From assembly GCA_900754085.1 (NCBI GenBank), contig CAAEBO010000061.1, positions 1 to 13,970 on the forward strand: 13,970 bases of DNA, read 5' to 3'. Made by a program: the position numbers and the translations under genes. The notes beneath the pieces are model-generated. The model was given only the letters and a program-made list of their open reading frames with translations, was not told the origin of the DNA and searched no databases. Of this stretch, positions 1-7,224 are shown one piece after another. This DNA comes from Clostridia bacterium (GTDB lineage: Bacteria; Bacillota; Clostridia; TANB77; CAG-508). The stretch's first letter is position 1. The number at the start of each line of letters is the position of its first letter.

Positions 1-64
1 TAAAAAGTTTTTAAAGTTAATGGTTCAATAAAATTAGTATTTAAGGAGTTAAGTATTGCAATAA

Positions 65-1138
65 ATGAGAAAATATTCAAATATGTCATCAATAAAAATT
101 ATAGTAAATAAAATTAAACACTTGAAGCCACAAGCAATAGCGTTATTATTAGTAGTAATTATTATATTTTCATCTATAATTGGTATTATAATAACAAATA
201 ATTTAAAACAAAAATGGGTTACTTATACAGGAAATAATTTAAATGAAAATCGATATCCTGATTACAAGGAATCTATAGATAAGCTAAAAAAAGAACATCC
301 AAACTGGGAATTTACACTTTTTTATACAAAATTAGATTGGAAAGATGTTATAAAAAATGAGAGTCATTCTAATAAAGAAATGCCTCTAAACTTAGTGCCA
401 AAATCTAATAAATATGCTAAAGAATGGCAATGCAAAAAAGATAATGGCAAAACATATGATAATGGAACCTGGTTTTGCGCTTCAGAAAAGGCCATATCAT
501 ATAAAATGGATACAAGAACATTATTAAATGAAAACGATATATTTCAATTAAAAGATTTACAATATACAGAAGATTCTGCAACAAAAGAAGGAATAATGAA
601 AAAAACAGAACAAACTTTTTTAGCAGGAGAAAGTATGGCTGAAGCAATTTTAAAAGCTGGTAAAGATAATAATATTGATCCCTATTTTATTGTTTCTAGG
701 TTAATACAAGAACAAGGGAAAAAAGGAACTAAATTATCCAGAGGATATAAATATAAGGACAAAACAGTATATAATCCATTTAATATAGCTGCTTCAGGTA
801 ATTTACAATCTACAATTATAAATAATGCTGCGGAATATGCTTATAAAAATGAATGGTTTTCTTTAGAAAAAGCTTTAATAGAGGGAGTGGACTTTATTAA
901 TACAAAATATATTAATGTAAAGCAAAACACATTATATTTGCAGAAATTTGATATAATTAAAAAAGATAAATTATATAATAACCAATATATGCAAAATTTA
1001 CTAGCACCAACGTCTGAAAGCCAAATATTATTAGAACAATATGAAAATTCTGATACTTTAAATTCTAATTTGAATTTTATAATTCCACTATATGAAAATA
1101 TGCCAAAAACAGTATCAGAAGAACCAAAAGGAGAATAA
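65..1138 (+). CDS. Membrane-anchored cell-wall glucosaminidase (GH73/LytD-like)
   Basis: A predicted peptidoglycan hydrolase that would cut N-acetylglucosaminyl bonds outside the membrane. Residues about 23-44 form one hydrophobic anchor after a basic N-terminus, leaving the rest extracellular. From residue 64 comes the region typical of clostridial endo-beta-N-acetylglucosaminidases: YPDYKESIDKLKKEHPNW (64-81), then the glucosaminidase domain with SRLIQEQG (211-218), whose Glu216 is the likely catalytic acid, YNPFNIAASGN (236-246), and NTLYLQKFD (288-296). No wall-binding repeats are present. The start ATG follows AAGGAG at 44-49, about 15 bases away, which is rather far; Met7 is an alternative. 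It is the first gene seen in a packed operon: the next gene starts two bases after its stop. The family call is from remembered motifs; the exact glycosidic bond is inferred. Confidence 0.8.
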   Translation: MRKYSNMSSIKIIVNKIKHLKPQAIALLLVVIIIFSSIIGIIITNNLKQKWVTYTGNNLNENRYPDYKESIDKLKKEHPNWEFTLFYTKLDWKDVIKNESHSNKEMPLNLVPKSNKYAKEWQCKKDNGKTYDNGTWFCASEKAISYKMDTRTLLNENDIFQLKDLQYTEDSATKEGIMKKTEQTFLAGESMAEAILKAGKDNNIDPYFIVSRLIQEQGKKGTKLSRGYKYKDKTVYNPFNIAASGNLQSTIINNAAEYAYKNEWFSLEKALIEGVDFINTKYINVKQNTLYLQKFDIIKKDKLYNNQYMQNLLAPTSESQILLEQYENSDTLNSNLNFIIPLYENMPKTVSEEPKGE

Positions 1139-1140
1139 TT

Positions 1141-1773
1141 ATGAGTTCAATAATTAGTCATATTTATATATCTAATATACTAAAAGAAAAATATAATTTA
1201 AATAATGAATTTTTATATGGAGCTATGTTGCCAGATGTATTAACTGTAGCAGTTAATTTTAAAACTAAAAACACAACACATTATTTGCAACATGGAATAT
1301 TAAATGGAAATGAGGGAGATTATCCAGATATAGAAAAATTTATAAACGAAAATCGATTAGCATTACCTAATAACTTAATATTACAAGGATATCTAGCTCA
1401 TTTAATTGAAGACATGATTTGGTATAGTATTTCTATTCCTAATATGGCAATAAAAAAAGAAAATGAAACTGTAATGTATACTAAAGATAATTCTATCCAT
1501 TCAGAAAATGAATTTTCAGAGGATATATATTCAGATTACCCTATTATAGATAGATATCTTTTAAAACAATCTAAAATTGATATTAATGAGTTACAAAAAG
1601 AATTTTTGAAGATATCAGATAATCAAGGTTTAAAGAAAGCAATTAAGGAGAATTTTAGACTGTTTGAATTAAGAAAAGAAGAATTAAATTTAGTTTCTGA
1701 AGATATTCTAAAATATTATATAGAAACCTCTTTAGAAAAAGTTAGTTTAGTTTTAGATAAAATATACAAATAA
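1141..1773 (+). CDS. Zinc-dependent phospholipase C-like hydrolase
   Basis: A 210-residue protein that resembles the zinc-dependent phospholipase C / S1-P1 nuclease-like fold found widely in Clostridia. Visible motifs are an N-terminal SHIYISN with His7, GAMLPD (27-32) with Asp32, THYLQHG (46-52) with two histidines, and GYLAHLIEDMIWY (83-95) with His87 and Asp91; this spacing of His and Asp suits a metal site. There is no signal peptide, so it is probably cytoplasmic, unlike the secreted toxins of the family. AAAGGAG at 1127-1133, seven bases before the ATG, lies inside the end of the upstream gene, so translation is likely coupled. The substrate is unknown; a phospholipid head group or other phosphoester is a family-based guess. 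Confidence 0.55.
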   Translation: MSSIISHIYISNILKEKYNLNNEFLYGAMLPDVLTVAVNFKTKNTTHYLQHGILNGNEGDYPDIEKFINENRLALPNNLILQGYLAHLIEDMIWYSISIPNMAIKKENETVMYTKDNSIHSENEFSEDIYSDYPIIDRYLLKQSKIDINELQKEFLKISDNQGLKKAIKENFRLFELRKEELNLVSEDILKYYIETSLEKVSLVLDKIYK

Positions 1774-1785
1774 AGGAGTATAGAT

Positions 1786-2760
1786 ATGTGTACATGTATA
1801 GATTTTAAAACAAAAGACCATTACTTTGGTAGAAATTTAGACCTAGAATATAGATTTAACGAAAAAGTAGTTATAACACCAAGAAATTATAAATTTAATT
1901 TAAAGAATGGAGTCACAATAACTTCAAAATATTCTATGATTGGAATGGCAACAGTAACTAATAATTATCCTTTATATGCAGAAGCTACAAACGAAAAAGG
2001 TTTATCTATGGCTGGGTTAAATTTTCCTAAAAGTGCATATTTTTTCAAAGAAGAAAAAGAAAAGCTGAATCTATCTCCATATGAACTTATACCATATTTT
2101 TTAGGATTGTATTCATCTGTATCAGAAATTAAAGAAATGCTAACAAAATTGAATATAACAGATATTCCATTTTCAAAAGATATGCCAGTATCAGAACTAC
2201 ATTGGATGATAAGTGATAAAAATGAATGTATTGTTATCGAACAAATGGAGGACGGTTTAAAAATATATAATAATCCAATAGGTGTACTTACTAATAATCC
2301 TCCTTTTGATTATCATTTAAATAATATTAACAACTATAGTAATTTAAGCCCATATAACACAGAAAATATGTTTTCTAGTAAATTAAATTTAAAACAATAT
2401 GGTCAAGGAATGGGAGCAATAGGATTACCAGGAGACAATTCTCCTGCTTCACGATTTGTAAGAGCAGCTTTTAATAAATTAAATTCAAAATGTAACAATG
2501 ATGAAGAAAGTTCTGTAACACAATTTTTTCATATATTGGATTCAGTAAGTATGGTACAGGGAACAACAATTACAAAAGAAGATAAAAATGATATAACAAC
2601 ATATTCATGTTGCATAAATACTTCTAAAGGTATTTATTATTACAAAACATATACAAATAATCAAATAGTAGCAATTAAAATGTCTGAAAAAGAAAAAAAT
2701 GCAAATTGTTTAACAATTTTCGAGTTAATAGAAAAACAACAAATAAAATATATAAATTAA
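1786..2760 (+). CDS. Choloylglycine hydrolase (bile salt hydrolase / penicillin V acylase family)
   Basis: An N-terminal nucleophile hydrolase of family C59 that cleaves amide bonds, classically freeing bile acids from glycine or taurine. The protein begins MCTC, and Cys2 becomes the nucleophile once Met is removed. The other catalytic positions are in place: Arg16 and Asp19 in GRNLD (15-19), Asn79 in GLNFP, Asn171 in TNNP and Arg223 in SRFVRAAF. Asn at position 79 matches bile salt hydrolases, whereas penicillin V acylases usually have Tyr there. The loop YGQGMG (205-210) sits where a selectivity motif has been described in lactobacilli. The length of 324 is normal and there is no signal peptide, so it acts in the cytoplasm. 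AAAGGAG at 1772-1778 gives a seven-base spacing. It sits mid-operon between wall and membrane genes. The real substrate could be another N-acyl amide. Confidence 0.9.
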   Translation: MCTCIDFKTKDHYFGRNLDLEYRFNEKVVITPRNYKFNLKNGVTITSKYSMIGMATVTNNYPLYAEATNEKGLSMAGLNFPKSAYFFKEEKEKLNLSPYELIPYFLGLYSSVSEIKEMLTKLNITDIPFSKDMPVSELHWMISDKNECIVIEQMEDGLKIYNNPIGVLTNNPPFDYHLNNINNYSNLSPYNTENMFSSKLNLKQYGQGMGAIGLPGDNSPASRFVRAAFNKLNSKCNNDEESSVTQFFHILDSVSMVQGTTITKEDKNDITTYSCCINTSKGIYYYKTYTNNQIVAIKMSEKEKNANCLTIFELIEKQQIKYIN

Positions 2761-2765
2761 AATAT

Positions 2766-2771
2766 GGGGGA
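2766..2771 (+). promoter_or_regulatory. Ribosome site deciding the kinase start
   Basis: GGGGGA lies seven bases before the ATG at 2779. The earlier in-frame ATG at 2764 overlaps this site and has no ribosome site of its own, so 2779 is the better start. Confidence 0.7.
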
Positions 2772-2778
2772 AATATAT

Positions 2779-3759
2779 ATGCAATTTGATAGAGTATTAT
2801 TATCATCTTGTAGCAAAATAAGAAATGATGATGAATTAGCAGGAAATTTTAGTTCTGTAATTGGAGAATATTTTATTCCAACTGAAAATAAAACAGGCTT
2901 TTATAAAACAAATACAAGTCCTAATAGCACTTCAGATTTAAGGGAACTATTAGCGTCTATATTATTGAATAAAATAAATGTACCCGCTTCAGATATCCTA
3001 CTTGCTTATGATGATGAAAATAATGAAAAAGGTTGTATTTCTATGAATATTTTAAATGAAGGAGAACAATTTTTAGAAATATTTCCATATCCGTATGAGG
3101 AAATTCCACAAAATTTAAAAGAATGTAATTTAGAAAATTTTATAGAGTCAGATTTATATGTGCATAAATTAAAATATAATTTTACGCCGGAACTACTTCA
3201 AGAAAGAAAAAATTTCTTAGTTAAATATGTATTCATATCTGCTTTTTTAGGAAATGATGATATAAAAACAGATAACTGCCAAGCAATATTTAATGAAAAA
3301 AATGGAACTATAAGAAACCCACAATATTATGATATGGGAAAATCTTTTAAAGAAAAAAATGTTAATGGGCAAGCAAGAAATTTCTTCCAAAATCAAACTG
3401 ATATGGAGGTACTACAAGAATTGTATGAAAAATATCCAGAAAAAATACAAGATATTTCTGAAAAAATTGAAACTTCATTAGACAGAACATTTATACAAAA
3501 AGTTTTAGAAAATCAAGTGTTTAAAGATTTTGCTCCAGAAACCCGAAAAGAAATTTGGCAAGATATGGGAGAAAAGATAACATATATTTCTAGGCAAAAC
3601 GAATTATTATATAATAAATTACATACAGAAAACTCATTTATAATATCTTTAAAAGAAATAAATGAGTTGACGGAAAAAACAGATATTACATTGGTTGATA
3701 AAGCAAAAGTCTTCTTGCATTCATTAAAACAAAGAGTATTAGGAGGTAACGAAAGATAA
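2779..3759 (+). CDS. HipA-like protein kinase
   Basis: A predicted Ser/Thr-type kinase of the HipA/CtkA-like fold, 326 residues from the chosen start. The features that show this, numbered from that start, are GFYK (40-43) as a candidate ATP-binding lysine strand, a helix with Arg55/Glu56, the catalytic loop GNDDIKTDN (158-166), which matches the HipA pattern GNxDxxxxN, and YYDMGKSF (183-190), the metal-binding DxG motif. All key residues for catalysis appear to be present. It is shorter than classical HipA (about 440) and lacks the usual N-terminal HipA subdomain, so it belongs to the short HipA-like group. No HipB-type DNA-binding antitoxin lies upstream; instead a 148-residue gene overlaps its stop codon by one base (TAATG). 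Whether it acts as a toxin, a house kinase or in signalling is not known. Confidence 0.65.
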   Translation: MQFDRVLLSSCSKIRNDDELAGNFSSVIGEYFIPTENKTGFYKTNTSPNSTSDLRELLASILLNKINVPASDILLAYDDENNEKGCISMNILNEGEQFLEIFPYPYEEIPQNLKECNLENFIESDLYVHKLKYNFTPELLQERKNFLVKYVFISAFLGNDDIKTDNCQAIFNEKNGTIRNPQYYDMGKSFKEKNVNGQARNFFQNQTDMEVLQELYEKYPEKIQDISEKIETSLDRTFIQKVLENQVFKDFAPETRKEIWQDMGEKITYISRQNELLYNKLHTENSFIISLKEINELTEKTDITLVDKAKVFLHSLKQRVLGGNER

Positions 3760-4205
3760 TGACAAATATAGATTATGCAAAATCTTGTACAGAAGTACTT
3801 ACTATAATAAATAATATGTCTATAGAAAATTTTAATAAATTACCTTCAGAACTTATTGAAAGCTTAAAGAAAAATAAAGACGCGAATTACAATTTTAACC
3901 TAGATTATAGTAAAAGTTTAAAAGAACAGAATATATCTGAATTTACAATGGCTATACTTAAAAACATCTATAGAGATTATTGGGTTACGCAAGATGTAAG
4001 AAAAAATATTTTATTGGATGAAGCAAATAAACGAGCTGAAAAGGAAAGAAATAAGCAAGAAACATTTAATATAGATAATGTTTTTAAAAATATGAACAAA
4101 CCTAATATAAAAATACAGTCTAATACTAATATAATTCCTTTAAAAAAAGAAAATATATTACAAAAATTCATAAAAAAATTTATATCAATATTCGGAGGAA
4201 AATAA
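3759..4205 (+). CDS. Small Lys-rich partner protein of the HipA-like kinase, function unknown
   Basis: A 148-residue protein translated by stop-start overlap (TAATG) with the kinase gene, so the two are probably made together. Residues 1-87 look like a compact helical domain, including DYAKSCTEVLTIINNM near the start and ILKNIYRDYWVT (65-76); I recall similar small proteins encoded beside HipA-like kinases in gut Firmicutes, but cannot name a family. Residues 88-125 are charged and low in complexity, followed by a basic, amphipathic tail (FIKKFISIFGGK) that might touch membrane. It could be a substrate, an inhibitor or an adaptor of the kinase. The ribosome site AGGAGG lies at about 3741-3746 in the end of the kinase gene. 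Confidence 0.6.
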   Translation: MTNIDYAKSCTEVLTIINNMSIENFNKLPSELIESLKKNKDANYNFNLDYSKSLKEQNISEFTMAILKNIYRDYWVTQDVRKNILLDEANKRAEKERNKQETFNIDNVFKNMNKPNIKIQSNTNIIPLKKENILQKFIKKFISIFGGK

Positions 4206-5018
4206 GTGAAAAAGCGAAATAAAGTAATAATACTAATAATATCTATATTATTTGTTGCTATTGCGGGATTAACAGCATATGAAATAACTACAAGAAATAA
4301 TATGTATTATATAAGTGAAAAAAATTTAGAAATCCCTATTTTCGTATACCATAATATTGTAGATGATGAATCAGAAGTATATTATGACTATATGCAAACT
4401 ACTAAAGAAGTATTCGAAGGTCAAATTAAAGGGTTAAAAAGTGTAGGATATCATTTTATAACATATGAAGACTTAAAAGAATATAAAGAAGGAAAGAAAA
4501 AATTGTACAAAAAATCTTGCATATTAACTTTTGATGATGGATATGAAGAAGTTTATAAAAATGCTTATCCAATAGCGATTAAATATAATATTCCATTTAC
4601 AATGTTTATTATAACAGAAAACGTAGGAAAAGATGGTACAATTAATTGGAGTGAAGCAAAAGAAATGAAAGATAGTGGATTGGTAACAATTGCTTCACAT
4701 AGTGAAAATCATGCAGATTTTAGCAATTTAACAGTTACAGATGCAATAAATAATGTAAATAAATCTTATAACGAAATAGAAAAGAATTTATCTAATGGAC
4801 AAACTAGAATTTTTACATATCCATATGGATTATATACGAATGAAGAAATAAATGAGTTAACAAATTTAGGGTATATTCAAAATTTAACAGATAATAAAAT
4901 TAATACGAGTAAAAATTTAGATTTGTCTAGATTACATAGGTGTTACCCTCTAAGCGATTCTACACCAAAAATTATTCTTAAAATAATGTATAGAAACTTA
5001 CGATATAATCAAATGTAA
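4206..5018 (+). CDS. Membrane-anchored polysaccharide deacetylase (NodB domain)
   Basis: A carbohydrate esterase of family 4 type that would remove N-acetyl (or O-acetyl) groups from wall or surface polysaccharide outside the cell. The start is GTG, directly after the previous stop, with GGAGGA at 4194-4199 six bases upstream. Residues 7-25 form a signal anchor. The NodB motifs are all visible: VYHNI (47-51), TFDDGY (108-113) with the catalytic and metal Asp pair, SHSENH (164-169) with the metal histidines His165 and His169, TYPYG (204-208), and RLHR (242-245). Deacetylated peptidoglycan usually resists lysozyme, so this enzyme may balance the glucosaminidase at the head of the operon. The order of motifs suits the PgaB/IcaB- or PdaA-like branches; which substrate it prefers cannot be read from the sequence. 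Confidence 0.88.
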   Translation: MKKRNKVIILIISILFVAIAGLTAYEITTRNNMYYISEKNLEIPIFVYHNIVDDESEVYYDYMQTTKEVFEGQIKGLKSVGYHFITYEDLKEYKEGKKKLYKKSCILTFDDGYEEVYKNAYPIAIKYNIPFTMFIITENVGKDGTINWSEAKEMKDSGLVTIASHSENHADFSNLTVTDAINNVNKSYNEIEKNLSNGQTRIFTYPYGLYTNEEINELTNLGYIQNLTDNKINTSKNLDLSRLHRCYPLSDSTPKIILKIMYRNLRYNQM

Positions 5019-5055
5019 AAGGACAAAAATAATTAATTATTTTTGTCCTTTTTAA
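5017..5055. terminator. Bidirectional intrinsic terminator
   Basis: A perfect 18-base inverted repeat (arms 5017-5034 and 5035-5052) with a GGAC/GTCC core, A-run on the left and T-run on the right, so it can work in both directions. It ends the operon on the + strand, and its right arm touches the stop codon of the minus-strand gene remnant. Confidence 0.85.
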
Positions 5056-5192
5056 GTATTGCTAAGAATAACTTTATTTTTAGGTTTAATAACTTTTGGT
5101 AGCATTTCATATTTTATATTAAATATCTTAAAATCATCTAATTGATTATCTTCTAAACAAGATAAATATACATCTAATTCTTCAATAGTGAA
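5052..5192 (-). pseudogene. C-terminal remnant of an unknown minus-strand gene
   Basis: Read on the minus strand, an open frame runs to a TAA at 5052-5054 and gives a protein-like sequence of about 46 residues, including EELDVYLSCLEDNQLDDF and KYEMLPKVIKPKNKVIL. There is no start codon or ribosome site; the sequence becomes that of another gene near 5190. The stop sits exactly at the two-way terminator, as expected for a real convergent gene end. I do not recognise the family. The frame stays open a little further to 5234 but there it mirrors the signal peptidase remnant. Confidence 0.45.
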
Positions 5193-5441
5193 AAACGTTA
5201 TATTACAAAGGGTGATAATAATAATATTCCAGACTTAGAAAAACTATCTTTTTCGCAAATTGAAGGAACTAAAGTTATAAGTATTCCATATTTGGGCAAA
5301 ATTGTAGAGTTTTTAGAAAACAAAATAATATTCCTCATAATAGTTTTAACTATATTAATAATTTATTTGTACAGACTAAATAAAACTGAAAAAAGTGAAC
5401 TTAGAAGAGAAAAAAGAAGAAAACTAAAAGTTTCTAAATAG
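5178..5441 (+). pseudogene. C-terminal remnant of signal peptidase I (SipW-like)
   Basis: This frame has no start codon. From about 5190 it reads SEKRYITKGDNNNIPDLEK, which contains the GDNN box of the archaeal/SipW-type signal peptidases, then IEGTKVISIPYLGKIVEF, a C-terminal membrane segment (KIIFLIIVLTILIIYLY) and a basic tail, ending TAG at 5439-5441. The boxes with the catalytic Ser and His are missing, so it cannot be active. The stretch before 5190 belongs to the minus-strand remnant. The two remnants together look like the product of one deletion. Confidence 0.7.
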
Positions 5442-5484
5442 ATATAAATTAAGAATTTATACATATCCTTAAATATGGCTATAA

Positions 5485-5513
5485 TTTACAAAAAAAGACA
5501 AATGTGGTATAAT
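5485..5513 (+). promoter_or_regulatory. Sigma-A-type promoter
   Basis: TTTACA (5485-5490) and TATAAT (5508-5513) are separated by 17 bases. Transcription would start near 5520, giving a leader of about 135 bases before the secreted protein gene. Confidence 0.75.
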
Positions 5514-5523
5514 AACTTTATGT

Positions 5524-5641
5524 AACCCAGAAACGTGATATATTTACGAACATTAACCAGAGTAGTGAAACGATATATCTACAAAAGTTTTTATTCAAAA
5601 TATATCATCAAGTTGAAAAATCCTTATAAGATTTTATAAGG
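5524..5641 (+). promoter_or_regulatory. Long, possibly structured 5' leader
   Basis: The leader holds two imperfect copies of a motif, at about 5524-5550 and 5555-5585, sharing AACC-AGA, GTGA, TATAT and TAC. TGATATATTT (5536-5545) can pair with AAATATATCA (5598-5607). Just before the ribosome site an eight-base-pair hairpin, CCTTATAA/TTATAAGG (5622-5629 and 5634-5641, loop GATT), ends three bases from AAGGAG. No known riboswitch class was recognised. Regulation through this leader is inferred. Confidence 0.4.
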
Positions 5642-5655
5642 TAGAAGGAGAAAAT

Positions 5656-6321
5656 ATGAAACGTTTTATCACATTTGTCACATTGGTTACTTGCATTATT
5701 ACATTATCATGTTGTAATAGCATAAATGCTAGTGCAAGCGCAGTATCTTCTAATGTTGACCGGCAAGAAAAAACTTTAAACAGTGAAGCTTTAGAACATT
5801 ACGAAATGATGTTTAAAGATTCTTGGTTGTTTTCAGCAGACTCAGAAGTAAAGATTGTTCCTATATCTTCTGATAAGTTTGGAGTATCAGAAGAAAAAGC
5901 AGATGGTAAAACTGTGGTTTATACTCTAGAAGGTGATATTTCTAGATATTTAAATCAGGCGATACTGGATAACGAGAACATATTTCTTAGTCATGATTTC
6001 ACAAAGGTTTACAAATATCGTTTTGAAATGATTCCTGACGAAAATAAAATTATTGGAACATTAATTATAGACGATGAAACAATCATGAATGAGCAAGATG
6101 AAAACGGATTATCATATTTAAAAGAGGTTTTACAAGAAAATGGAGTTGAACAAGCAGAGTTTAAATATGAAAAAGGAAAAATCTTTTACGGAGAAAAAGA
6201 AGTAGTAGGAGATATGAAGGACATAATAATAGATATAATGTATGGCTTTCCAGATATTTTGAGATGTTTTGAGGACATTGATATATCTGTAGATGAAAGA
6301 ACAATAAGTATTGATTATTAA
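5656..6321 (+). CDS. Secreted protein of unknown function
   Basis: A 221-residue protein with a signal peptide: basic MKR, hydrophobic core to about residue 20, then NASASA-V at 24-30, a good signal peptidase I site after Ala27 or Ala29. The Cys-Cys at 19-20 does not sit in a proper lipobox, so secretion is more likely than lipid anchoring. The mature part is acidic, about 190 residues, with alternating strand-like stretches such as KYRFEMIPDENKIIGTLIID and AEFKYEKGKIFYGEKEVVGD, and a strongly acidic end. There are no enzyme motifs I can name. It has its own promoter and leader, AAGGAG at 5645-5650, and its own terminator, so it is a single-gene unit. It follows directly on a signal peptidase remnant; they may once have been one locus. 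Confidence 0.75.
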   Translation: MKRFITFVTLVTCIITLSCCNSINASASAVSSNVDRQEKTLNSEALEHYEMMFKDSWLFSADSEVKIVPISSDKFGVSEEKADGKTVVYTLEGDISRYLNQAILDNENIFLSHDFTKVYKYRFEMIPDENKIIGTLIIDDETIMNEQDENGLSYLKEVLQENGVEQAEFKYEKGKIFYGEKEVVGDMKDIIIDIMYGFPDILRCFEDIDISVDERTISIDY

Positions 6322-6328
6322 TGTTTTA

Positions 6329-6362
6329 GGGACAGAAGCTTATGTCAAGCTTTTGTCCCTTT
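6329..6362 (+). terminator. Intrinsic terminator
   Basis: Arms GGGACAGAAGCTT (6329-6341) and AAGCTTTTGTCCC (6347-6359) pair over 13 bases with one G-U, loop ATGTC. Only three T follow, so the tail is short. Confidence 0.75.
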
Positions 6363-6605
6363 CTCCATTTTAATTGATAAAGCTAAGTTAACCAAAAAGA
6401 TTTTAATAGAATCTTGTGCAATCTCCTATTAGACTAATAAGGATAAATTTTAATACTCAAAAATATTATTATCTCAAATTTGTAAATGTATATTGTATAT
6501 TTAGCTATGAAAGTGATATACTAAATCAAATTGAACGATAGGATTTAAAGAGCAAAATATGGAGAATAACTGCAAAGATAATCAATAATTTATAAGGAGA
6601 AGATA
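6363..6605 (+). promoter_or_regulatory. Intergenic region with a probable promoter
   Basis: The best promoter is TTGTAT (6493-6498) with TATACT (6517-6522), spacer 18 bases. The rest shows only a weak AAGATT/AATCTT inverted repeat and no gene of more than a few codons. AAGGAG at 6594-6599 serves the gene at 6606. Confidence 0.5.
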
Positions 6606-7157
6606 ATGAATAAAAAAGGAAAAATATTTGTAATTGTAATGATTTTCGTTTTACTTTTTATTTTATTTACATATTTATTTAATGAAGTTAAAATATTAAA
6701 GAAAAAAATAGAAAATTTAGAAAAAAATGATACTGCTCTTTCGGAAAGAATACAAGAAAATACAGGCAAAATATCTAATATACAAAGCCAAAGAGAAAAT
6801 GTAAGTGATGAGTCAAGACAACTAGCAGAAAGTGTTTTTGATTGTTCTCCAACAGATGGACTATCACCAATTTCTGAAGAGGAAGCCAAGAGAGTTTGGG
6901 AAGAATTTAAGAAGGAATATAATATAGATGAATATGGGACATATTATGTACAAGAAACACAAATAAAAGAAGTAATACCTAATACATATTTATATTGCAA
7001 TTATTATCAAGGAAGAATAGAAGGAATACAAGCTACTTTTACAAGAAAAGCATACGTATTTATTTGCAATAGAAATAATGAAAATTTAGATTGGGTTGAT
7101 GGATATGTAGACATATATACTGGAAAAGTAATTGGAGGACGATTTTATGGTGTATAA
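6606..7157 (+). CDS. Membrane-anchored coiled-coil protein, function unknown
   Basis: 183 residues with a clear layout: a basic N-terminus, a membrane segment at 7-25, a coiled coil at about 26-62 (VKILKKKIENLEKN and later heptads), a linker, and a small outer domain at about 88-183. The end, WVDGYVDIYTGKVIGGRFYGV split over 163-183, has the look of a PepSY-like strand pair, in which a YTGKVIGG turn is common, but this is only a resemblance. Cys80, Cys131 and Cys154 could form a disulfide outside. It is the first gene of a run of small exported genes and follows the promoter at 6493. The ribosome site is AAGGAG, six bases before the ATG. Confidence 0.7.
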   Translation: MNKKGKIFVIVMIFVLLFILFTYLFNEVKILKKKIENLEKNDTALSERIQENTGKISNIQSQRENVSDESRQLAESVFDCSPTDGLSPISEEEAKRVWEEFKKEYNIDEYGTYYVQETQIKEVIPNTYLYCNYYQGRIEGIQATFTRKAYVFICNRNNENLDWVDGYVDIYTGKVIGGRFYGV

Positions 7158-7170
7158 TATTTAGTCATAC

Positions 7171-7219
7171 AAATTACAATTTTGTAATTTATTAAATTTA
7201 TAGTAATTTGAAAGTGAGG
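7171..7219 (+). repeat. Intergenic element, copy 1 (inverted repeat + ATAGTAATTTG)
   Basis: AAATTACAA (7171-7179) and TTGTAATTT (7182-7190) form a nine-base stem with loop TT. After nine bases comes ATAGTAATTTGAAAGTGAG (7200-7218), identical over 19 bases to 8872-8890, and it includes the ribosome site of the next gene. Confidence 0.7.
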
Positions 7220-7224
7220 TAATT

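Noticed and set aside
417..647. Minus-strand open frames inside genes (also at 3977-4171, 6590-6889, 8944-9129, 10406-10594, 12254-12589 and 13487-13681)
   Set aside because: They are mirror images of well-supported + strand genes, with Phe/Leu-rich composition typical of antisense AT-rich DNA and without ribosome sites.
2335..2346. Another ATAGTAATTT inside the bile salt hydrolase gene
   Set aside because: It is part of the coding sequence and has no inverted repeat or ribosome site nearby; chance in AT-rich DNA.
2764..2778. Earlier ATG start for the HipA-like kinase
   Set aside because: It overlaps the GGGGGA ribosome site and has none of its own; the ATG at 2779 is placed properly.
6559..6588. 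Nine-codon ATG frame before the gene at 6606, as a leader peptide
   Set aside because: Its ribosome site is poor and there is no run of regulatory codons or attenuator hairpin behind it.
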